NCBI RefSeq assembly: GCF_018531495.1
Contig: NZ_JAHDTI010000020.1
Coordinates: forward strand, 1 to 64,000
Length of the DNA stretch: 64,000 nucleotides
Reading direction: 5' to 3'
Source of the DNA: Nonomuraea sediminis
GTDB taxonomy: Bacteria > Actinomycetota > Actinomycetes > Streptosporangiales > Streptosporangiaceae
Shown one piece after another: positions 37,130 through 43,240 of the stretch. Each line of letters starts with the position of its first letter. Position 1 is the first letter of the stretch. Position numbers and translations under genes: made by a program. The notes below the pieces were generated by a model. That model saw only the letters and a list, made by a program, of their open reading frames with translations. It was not told the DNA's origin and searched no databases.

Positions 37130-37253
37130 GTGATGTCTGTCCTAGTACGGCGGGCCGCGCGCAAAAGACGCACTCTTTACCGCCTGCGGTAGTTGGCGCG
37201 GATGGGGAGGGGTAGATGATCTTTAACGATGGAACCGGCGTAATGGGGGGACG

Positions 37254-37373
37254 ATGCTGGCCTGCCTTGCTTTGACGGCCGAGGCGCGCGCGCCGTGGCT
37301 GGCCGGAGCGATGGCCGTCCTGCTCATCGTGGCCGGTGCCGGAGTTGTCGTGGCGCGCAGGTGGCGACGCTAG
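37254..37373 (+). CDS. Possible 39-aa single-helix membrane peptide
   Basis: ATG 37254, just after GGGGGG, opens 39 codons ending at TAG 37371-37373. The peptide has a polar N-terminus, one hydrophobic stretch (WLAGAMAVLLIVAGAGVVVA) and a basic tail (RRWRR), a plausible small membrane protein. It sits in the 574-base gap between the secreted-protein gene and infA. Codon third positions are GC-rich as in real genes here, but the frame is too short to be sure. Confidence 0.35.
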   Translation: MLACLALTAEARAPWLAGAMAVLLIVAGAGVVVARRWRR

Positions 37374-37478
37374 CCTGCCCGGACGACTGGCTCGTGCCCG
37401 CCCAGCGCCGCGTGTCGGCGGCCGATGGCGCCGGGCGGGCACGGTGACCGCCCGGATGGGGTACCCTTTAACGTGGTT

Positions 37479-37533
37479 GTGTCAGGACACCTGGCACGTG
37501 CGTTTCGCATTTGCCGCTCAGGTGTCGTACACT
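37479..37533 (+). promoter_or_regulatory. Probable infA promoter region with inverted repeats
   Basis: The perfect 8-bp repeat GACACCTG (37486-37493) / CAGGTGTC (37519-37526) is separated by 25 bases and abuts TACACT (37528-37533), a fitting -10 element. A small palindrome GTGTC-AG-GACAC (37479-37490) overlaps its left arm. This placement around the promoter suggests an operator, but no regulator is known to me. Confidence 0.45.
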
Positions 37534-37662
37534 CCTTAGTCGGCTCACTATGACCATCACGCGTCGGCGGTCCCGCGGATCGCCGCTCTCTACGAAGCGT
37601 GAGGTCGCGGCTGCTTAGTGGACCGAAACCTCAGACGACCGATCAGTGAAACGCGAGGGATT

Positions 37663-37884
37663 TTGGCCAAGAAAGACGGCGCCATCGAGATCGAGGGCAC
37701 TGTGGTCGAGTCGCTCCCGAACGCCATGTTCCGGGTGCAGCTCGACAACGGCCATAAGGTCCTGGCCCACATCAGCGGACGGATGCGGATGCACTACATC
37801 CGGATCCTGCCCGACGACAGGGTTGTCGTGGAGCTGAGCCCCTACGACCTCAGTCGTGGGCGGATCGTCTACCGGTACAAGTAA
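37663..37884 (+). CDS. infA: Translation initiation factor IF-1
   Basis: 73 aa. The protein begins at TTG 37663 (MAKKDGAIEIEGTV in the family); the upstream in-frame GTG at 37618 would add 15 unrelated residues. GCGAGGGA lies just upstream. The S1-like fold with SLPNAMFRVQLDNGHKVLAHISGRMRMHYIRILPDD is complete. IF-1 blocks the A site during initiation. It heads the alpha operon with rpmJ, rpsM, rpsK, rpsD, rpoA and rplQ. Confidence 0.96.
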   Translation: MAKKDGAIEIEGTVVESLPNAMFRVQLDNGHKVLAHISGRMRMHYIRILPDDRVVVELSPYDLSRGRIVYRYK

Positions 37885-37957
37885 CAGGAGACGGAGTCGA
37901 AGCCGGGAGGCTTCGGTGGCGTCTACCAGACAGGCACGTCTGAGGACACGAAGGACA

Positions 37958-38071
37958 ATGAAGGTAAAGCCGAGCGTTAAGAAGATCTGCGACAAGTGCA
38001 AGGTGATTCGCCGGCACGGTCGCGTCATGGTGATCTGCGACAACCTGCGCCACAAGCAGCGCCAGGGCTAG
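37958..38071 (+). CDS. rpmJ: 50S ribosomal protein L36, zinc-binding
   Basis: 37 aa, MKVKPSVKKICDKCKVIRRHGRVMVICDN..., with the three Cys and one His of the zinc-binding form (C, CxxC-type, H near the C-terminus). It is 73 bases after infA. Confidence 0.97.
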   Translation: MKVKPSVKKICDKCKVIRRHGRVMVICDNLRHKQRQG

Positions 38072-38293
38072 TCGTAACGTAAGGCTTCTCCGAGTCCGCA
38101 CCATTGTGGGTTGCGGGCTCGACGCATGAGGAGCCTGACCAAGGAAGCGCGCCCACACCTGGGCAGGCGGCAGCCGTACGGCATGTCGTACCACCCAGGA
38201 GACCCCCGGTCGGAGGCCGGGGCCCTCACCCCGGGCATGGGGAGGGGTCGTGCGGCGTAGGACCTCCGCCACAAAGAAGGAGAATGCCCGACC

Positions 38294-38674
38294 ATGGCTC
38301 GCCTGGTTGGCGTCGATCTCCCCCGCGAAAAGCGGCTGGAGATCGCTCTCACCTACATCTACGGAATCGGCCGCACCCGCGCTCAGGAGATCCTCGAGGC
38401 TACGGGCATCAGCGGCGACCTGCGTGTGCACCAGCTCAGCGACACCGAGCTCGTCCCGATGCGTGACTACATCGAGGCGAACTTCAAGATCGAGGGTGAC
38501 CTGCGCCGCGAGGTCCAGGCCGACATCCGTCGCAAGATCGAAATCGGTTGCTACCAGGGCATCCGGCACCGCAAGGGCCTGCCCGTGCACGGTCAGCGCA
38601 CGCAGACCAACGCGCGCACCCGCAAGGGCAAGAAGAAGACCGTCGCCGGCAAGAAGAAGCCCGGTAAGAAGTAG
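38294..38674 (+). CDS. rpsM: 30S ribosomal protein S13
   Basis: 126 aa (MARLVGVDLPREKRLEIALTYIYGIG...) with the lysine-rich C-terminal tail (KGKKKTVAGKKKPGKK) that reaches the P-site tRNA. The 222-base gap before it is GC-rich with inverted repeats and no gene. Confidence 0.98.
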   Translation: MARLVGVDLPREKRLEIALTYIYGIGRTRAQEILEATGISGDLRVHQLSDTELVPMRDYIEANFKIEGDLRREVQADIRRKIEIGCYQGIRHRKGLPVHGQRTQTNARTRKGKKKTVAGKKKPGKK

Positions 38675-38719
38675 TCCGCGCAGCCGCTGGACCGAAGACC
38701 TCAGGAGTAATGGCAAGCA

Positions 38720-39124
38720 ATGCCTCCTAAGAGCCGTCAGGGCGCACCGAAGAAGGTGCGCCGCAAGGAAAAGAAGAACGTCGCTCACGGGCACGCCCAC
38801 ATCAAGAGCACGTTCAACAACACGATCGTCTCGATCACCGACCCGAGCGGGAACGTGATCTCCTGGGCCAGCGCCGGCCACGTGGGTTTCAAGGGCTCCC
38901 GTAAGTCCACCCCGTTCGCCGCTCAGATGGCTGCCGAGAACGCCGCCCGTCGTGCCATGGAGCACGGCATGCGGAAGGTCGACGTCTTCGTCAAGGGCCC
39001 CGGCTCCGGCCGTGAGACCGCGATCCGTTCGCTGCAGGCGACCGGGCTCGAGGTGGGCTCCATCCAGGACGTGACCCCGGTTCCGCACAACGGCTGCCGT
39101 CCGCCGAAGCGCCGCCGCGTCTGA
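38720..39124 (+). CDS. rpsK: 30S ribosomal protein S11
   Basis: 134 aa (MPPKSRQGAPKKVRRKEKKNVAHGHAHIKSTFNNTIVSITD...), normal length, ending GCRPPKRRRV. S11 shapes the platform near the mRNA exit. AGGAG precedes ATG 38720. Confidence 0.98.
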   Translation: MPPKSRQGAPKKVRRKEKKNVAHGHAHIKSTFNNTIVSITDPSGNVISWASAGHVGFKGSRKSTPFAAQMAAENAARRAMEHGMRKVDVFVKGPGSGRETAIRSLQATGLEVGSIQDVTPVPHNGCRPPKRRRV

Positions 39125-39144
39125 CACCCAGGAGAGATTGACAA

Positions 39145-39771
39145 ATGGCTCGTTACACGGGCGCGGACTGCAAGCTCTGCCGTCGCGAGAAGACCAAGCT
39201 CTTCCTCAAGGGCAGCAAGTGCGAGTCCGCCAAGTGCCCCATCGAGATCCGTCCTTACCCGCCGGGTGAGCACGGTCGCGGACGCCCCAAGGAGTCCGAG
39301 TACCAGCTTCAGCTTCGTGAGAAGCAGAAGACCCGTCGGATCTACGGCGTCCTCGAGAAGCAGTTCCGCAACTACTACGAGGAAGCCGCTGGTAAGACCG
39401 GCAAGTCGGGTGAGGTGCTCCTCCAGATCCTGGAGAGCCGTCTCGACAACGTCGTCTACCGCGCCGGCTTCGCCCAGTCGCGCGACGCCGCTCGCCAGCA
39501 GGTGCGCCACGGCCACATCATGGTGAACGGCAAGAAGGTCGACATCCCGTCGTACCGCGTGCGCGAGCACGACATCATCGAGGTCCGCGAGACCAAGCGC
39601 AACCTGCTGCCGTACGAGGTGGCCCGCGCCACCGCCGGCGAGCGCACGGTCCCGGCCTGGCTGGGCGTCGTGCCCGAGAAGCTCCGCGTCCTGGTGCACC
39701 AGCTGCCCGTCCGGCAGCAGATCGACACCCAGGTCCAGGAGCAGCTCATCGTCGAGTACTACTCGAAGTAA
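39145..39771 (+). CDS. rpsD: 30S ribosomal protein S4, zinc-binding form
   Basis: 208 aa. The N-terminal cysteines (CKLCRREKTKLF...KCESAKC) form the zinc site of the C+ type. The S4 RNA-binding domain (RLDNVVYRAGFAQSRDAARQQVRHGHI...) is in the middle. S4 is a 16S assembly starter and, in E. coli, the repressor of the alpha operon. Two hairpins follow at 39788-39841. Confidence 0.98.
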   Translation: MARYTGADCKLCRREKTKLFLKGSKCESAKCPIEIRPYPPGEHGRGRPKESEYQLQLREKQKTRRIYGVLEKQFRNYYEEAAGKTGKSGEVLLQILESRLDNVVYRAGFAQSRDAARQQVRHGHIMVNGKKVDIPSYRVREHDIIEVRETKRNLLPYEVARATAGERTVPAWLGVVPEKLRVLVHQLPVRQQIDTQVQEQLIVEYYSK

Positions 39772-39787
39772 GCTGCACCACCTCTGG

Positions 39788-39841
39788 CCCCCGGCTTTCC
39801 CGCCGGGGGTTCGGTGCTGTACGGCGGTGCACGCCGTACAG
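39788..39841 (+). terminator. Two adjacent hairpins between rpsD and rpoA
   Basis: CCCCCGGC (39788-39795) pairs with GCCGGGGG (39802-39809), and CTGTACGGCG (39817-39826) with CGCCGTACAG (39832-39841), both perfect. TAGACT at 39846-39851 could be the -10 of an rpoA promoter directly after them. The pair probably separates rpsD from rpoA-rplQ and allows RNA polymerase alpha to be expressed apart from the ribosomal proteins. Confidence 0.65.
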
Positions 39842-39909
39842 CGCCTAGACTGGTTTATCGGCGTGGCGTCATATAGCGGTCGCCACACGAAAAGGGGAGA
39901 ACCCACACC

Positions 39910-40926
39910 ATGCTGATCGCTCAGCGTCCGACTCTTCTCGAAGAGTCGATCGACGAGACCCGGTCCCGCTTCGTCATCGAGCCGCTGGAGCCGGGCTTCG
40001 GCTACACCATCGGCAACTCGCTGCGGCGCACGCTGCTGTCGTCCATCCCGGGCGCGGCCGTGACGTCGATCCGCATCGAGGGCGTGCTGCACGAGTTCTC
40101 GACCGTCCCCGGGGTCAAGGAGGATGTCACCGACATCATCCTGAACCTCAAGGAGCTGGTCGTCTCCTCCGAGCACGACGAGCCGGTCGTGATGTACCTG
40201 CGCAAGCAGGGCCCTGGCGAGGTCACCGCCGCCGACATCGCGCCTCCGGCCGGTGTCGAGGTGCACAACCCCGAACTGCGCATCGCCACGCTCAACGGCA
40301 AGGCCAAGCTGGAGATGGAGCTGACCGTCGAGCGCGGTCGCGGCTACGTCTCCGCCGCGCAGAACAAGCAGCCGGGCCAGGAGATCGGTCGTATCCCGAT
40401 CGACTCGATCTACTCCCCGGTGCTCAAGGTCACCTACAAGGTCGAGGCGACCCGTGTCGAGCAGCGCACCGACTTCGACCGTCTGATCCTGGACGTCGAG
40501 ACCAAGCCGGCCATGAAGCCCCGCGACGCGGTGGCCTCCGCCGGTAAGACGCTGGTCGAGCTGTTCGGCCTGGCGCGCGAGCTCAACGTCGAGGCCGAGG
40601 GCATCGACATCGGCCCGTCGCCGACCGACGCCGCCCTGGCCGCCGACCTGGCGCTGCCGATCGAGGAGCTCAACCTCACGGTCCGTTCCTACAACTGCCT
40701 CAAGCGCGAGGGCATCCACACCGTGGGTGAGCTCGTCGCGCGCAGCGAGCAGGACCTGCTCGACATAAGGAACTTCGGCGCCAAGTCGATCGAAGAGGTC
40801 AAGCAGAAGCTGCACGAGATGTCGCTGGCGCTCAAGGACTCCCCGCCCGGGTTCGACCCGAGCGCGGTGGCCGGCGCCGGTTACGACGACGACGACAGCG
40901 CGTACGTCGAGACCGAGCAGTACTAG
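39910..40926 (+). CDS. rpoA: RNA polymerase alpha subunit
   Basis: 338 aa. The N-terminal dimerisation domain (ETRSRFVIEPLEPGFGYTIGNSLRRTLLSSIPG) and the C-terminal DNA-binding domain (SYNCLKREGIHTVGELVARSEQDLLDIRNFGAKSIEEVKQKL) are complete. AAAAGGGGAGAA precedes ATG 39910. It directs RNA polymerase assembly and contacts activators and UP elements. Confidence 0.99.
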   Translation: MLIAQRPTLLEESIDETRSRFVIEPLEPGFGYTIGNSLRRTLLSSIPGAAVTSIRIEGVLHEFSTVPGVKEDVTDIILNLKELVVSSEHDEPVVMYLRKQGPGEVTAADIAPPAGVEVHNPELRIATLNGKAKLEMELTVERGRGYVSAAQNKQPGQEIGRIPIDSIYSPVLKVTYKVEATRVEQRTDFDRLILDVETKPAMKPRDAVASAGKTLVELFGLARELNVEAEGIDIGPSPTDAALAADLALPIEELNLTVRSYNCLKREGIHTVGELVARSEQDLLDIRNFGAKSIEEVKQKLHEMSLALKDSPPGFDPSAVAGAGYDDDDSAYVETEQY

Positions 40927-41054
40927 TAGTTTCACCGCCCGCGGGCTTCATGGCTCGCGGGCGCCGATAACGGACCGTTTTGTAGAGCGACACGGTCTGG
41001 CCCGACTCCGGTACCTGGTACGGCCGGGGCGGGTTAACTCACAAGGAGAACCAC

Positions 41055-41591
41055 ATGCCCAAGCCCACCAAGGGCGCTCGTCTTGGCGGCAGCCCGGCGC
41101 ACGAGCGGCTGATCCTGGCCAACCTCGCCACCGACCTGTTCCGCCACGGCAAGCTCCGCACCACGGTGACCAAGGCCAAGCGGCTCCGCCCCCTCGCTGA
41201 GCGGCTGATCACCAAGGCCAAGAAGGGCGACATCCACAACCGTCGCCTGGTGCTCACCGTGGTCCGCGACAAGGGCGTTGTCCACCACCTGTTCACCGAG
41301 ATCGCGCCGACGTTCGCCGAGCGTCCCGGTGGCTACACCCGCATCACCAAGGTCGGCAACCGCAAGGGCGACAACGCTCCGATGGCGGTCATCGAGCTGG
41401 TGAGCGAGCCGCTGAACCCGGTCACCGTGTCCCGCAAGCCCGCCGAGGCCGCTGCTCCGGCTGCTGCCGAGGCTCCGGTCGAGGAGACCGCCGAGGTCGC
41501 TGAGGAGGCCGTCGCCGAGGAGGCGCCCGCCGCTGAGGCTGCTGCCGAGGAGGCCCCGGCTGACGAGGCTGAGAAGAAGGACGAGGCCTGA
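41055..41591 (+). CDS. rplQ: 50S ribosomal protein L17 with acidic tail
   Basis: 178 aa. The L17 fold occupies residues ~1-125. The last ~50 residues are an Ala/Glu-rich extension (repeats of EEAPA-type), found in several actinobacterial L17 proteins but of unknown use. AAGGAGAA precedes ATG 41055. The stop codon lies inside the inverted repeat GGCCTGA/TCAGGCC. Confidence 0.97.
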   Translation: MPKPTKGARLGGSPAHERLILANLATDLFRHGKLRTTVTKAKRLRPLAERLITKAKKGDIHNRRLVLTVVRDKGVVHHLFTEIAPTFAERPGGYTRITKVGNRKGDNAPMAVIELVSEPLNPVTVSRKPAEAAAPAAAEAPVEETAEVAEEAVAEEAPAAEAAAEEAPADEAEKKDEA

Positions 41592-41648
41592 TTCATCAGG
41601 CCACACCGGACGGGCCCGGGCTCCCCTCGTGGGGGCACCGGGCCCGTC
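41585..41648 (+). terminator. Two inverted repeats after rplQ
   Basis: GGCCTGA (41585-41591) / TCAGGCC (41596-41602) contains the rplQ stop. GACGGGCCCGG (41609-41619) / CCGGGCCCGTC (41638-41648) encloses a further CCCC-TCGT-GGGG stem. The second ends 22 bases before truA, so truA either has low read-through expression or the structure acts as an attenuator. Confidence 0.7.
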
Positions 41649-41670
41649 CCCGTTTCGCTGGAGGGTGATC

Positions 41671-42558
41671 GTGGTACGGCTCCGCCTCGACCTCGGGTAC
41701 GACGGCACGGGCTTCTCCGGGTGGGCCCGGCAGCCCGAGCGGCGCACCGTGCAGGGGGAGATCGAGCAGGCGCTCGGCAAGATCCTGCGGATCCCGGCGC
41801 CGGAGCTCACGGTCGCCGGCCGTACGGACGCGGGGGTGCACGCCCGCGGGCAGGTCGCCCACGTCGACGTCACCCTCGAGATCCTGTCCACCCTCGCCCG
41901 TCGCCGCCCGGCGGACCTGCCTCCAGGCGATGCCTCGCTGGGGGCGGCTGAGCCGGGTCTGGGCGTGGATGAGTGGCTTTCTGCGCTGTTGCGGAGGCTG
42001 GGTGGGGTACTGCCACCGGATGTACGGATTTATCGGGTCTCCGTGGCTCCTGAGGGCTTTGACGCACGCTTCTCCGCGCTGTCCCGCCGGTACGCCTACC
42101 GGGTCAGCGACGGCCCCGGTGGTGTGGACCCGTTGCGCCGCCACGAGGTGATCTGGCACAACCGGCCGCTCGATCTGGACGCCCTCAACGCGGCAGCCGT
42201 ACACCTGCTGGGGGAGCACGACTTCGCGGCCTTCTGCAAGAAGCGCGAGGGTGCCACGACGATCAGGGAGCTGCAGCGCCTCGACTGGGTCCGCGAGCCG
42301 TCGGGGATCCTGGTGGCGACGGTCGTCGCGGACGCGTTCTGCCACTCGATGGTGCGCGCCCTGGTGGGGGGCCTGCTGGCGGTGGGCGACGGCCGCCGTC
42401 CTGTGGAGTGGCCCGGCCAGGTCCTGTCACACGCGGTCAGGGACAGCGGCGTCCACGTCGCCCCCGCCCACGGCCTCTGCCTCGAAGAGGTCACCTACCC
42501 CGCCCCCGAACACCTGGCCACCCGAGCCCACTCCACCCGCCGCCTCCGCACCCTGTAA
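41671..42558 (+). CDS. truA: tRNA pseudouridine synthase A
   Basis: 295 aa from GTG 41671 with GGAGGG five bases upstream. The catalytic Asp is in AGRTDAGVHA (near residue 54), and the N-terminal LGYDGTGFSGWARQP is typical. It converts U38-U40 of tRNA anticodon arms to pseudouridine. The segment ~85-115 (around GDASLGAAEPGLGVDEW) is an insertion relative to short TruA proteins. It is the last gene of the ribosomal block. Confidence 0.95.
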   Translation: MVRLRLDLGYDGTGFSGWARQPERRTVQGEIEQALGKILRIPAPELTVAGRTDAGVHARGQVAHVDVTLEILSTLARRRPADLPPGDASLGAAEPGLGVDEWLSALLRRLGGVLPPDVRIYRVSVAPEGFDARFSALSRRYAYRVSDGPGGVDPLRRHEVIWHNRPLDLDALNAAAVHLLGEHDFAAFCKKREGATTIRELQRLDWVREPSGILVATVVADAFCHSMVRALVGGLLAVGDGRRPVEWPGQVLSHAVRDSGVHVAPAHGLCLEEVTYPAPEHLATRAHSTRRLRTL

Positions 42559-42781
42559 GCGCTCCTTCTCCCTTTTCCCCTTTTCGCGCCAGGTCGTCGC
42601 GCTGGGCTTTCTCGTCTTGGTGCCCGGGCTTCTCGGCCTCTCGTACGGCAAGGCCGCCGCAACCGGCCGCCCACCGCACTTCGGCTGATGACCCGCGCCC
42701 GGCGCCCCTGGCGAGTCGACGCCCCTCACCCGCCGTCACGCCACCCGTCCCCGTAGCACCCCGGCCCCACCCCCGCACCGC

Positions 42782-43075
42782 ACACGGCGCCGACTTTCGC
42801 CGTCCCGCCTCCCGCCGTCGCGGCGCCTGCGTGCGCGCCCGGGTGCTGTGCTCGGGTGGTGGCGCCGCATTGTGACGCCGGGGGGTGTGTCCCTCCTCGC
42901 CGCACAGGGCGCCGACCTTCGCCGTCCCACGTCTCGCCGTCGCGGCGCTTGCGTGCGCGCCCGGGTGCTGTGCTCGGGTGGTGGCGCCGCATTGTGACGC
43001 CGGGGGGTGTGTCCCTCCTCGCCGCACAGGGCGCCGACCTTCGCCATCCCACGTCTCGCCGTCGCGGCGCCTAGA
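42782..43075. repeat. Tandem repeat array, 122-bp unit, downstream of truA
   Basis: The 682-bp gap 42559-43240 between the converging truA and a minus-strand gene has no gene I can support. It holds about 2.4 copies of a 122-bp unit (equivalent points at 42782, 42904 and 43026); copies two and three are nearly identical. Each has the same ~48-bp core as the array at 4278-4616 (GGGCGCCGAC...CGTCGCGGCGC), then a spacer with GTGCTGTGCTCGGGTGGTGGCG that differs from the first array. The core is self-complementary at its ends. A motif like GTACGGC(A/G)AG precedes both arrays. Confidence 0.85.
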
Positions 43076-43201
43076 GGCGTACTCGGGTAGCGACCTGCTC
43101 AGGCGGCGCGGCCTGTCCGGGGGGTGGCGTGAATGCGGTGCGTGGTGGCGAGTCGGAGGGTGCGGACGCGTTCGTGTGGGTCCGCTCATACTCGGCCGTG
43201 G

Positions 43202-43229
43202 GTGTGGGCGCGCTCTTGCACGCCCACAC
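43202..43229 (-). terminator. Terminator of the minus-strand membrane-protein genes
   Basis: GTGTGGGCG (43202-43210) and CGCCCACAC (43221-43229) form a perfect 9-bp stem 12 bases beyond the stop of the 917-aa gene on the minus strand. Confidence 0.65.
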
Positions 43230-43240
43230 ACCAGGGTGGG

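Noticed and set aside
38923..40935. 670-codon minus-strand frame over rpsK, rpsD and rpoA
   Set aside because: It is a shadow of three certain ribosomal/RNA polymerase genes and has no ribosome-binding site or recognisable motif.
42726..43231. Minus- and plus-strand ORFs over the second array
   Set aside because: Same reason: repeat-driven Arg/Pro/Gly sequence with no domain or ribosome-binding site.
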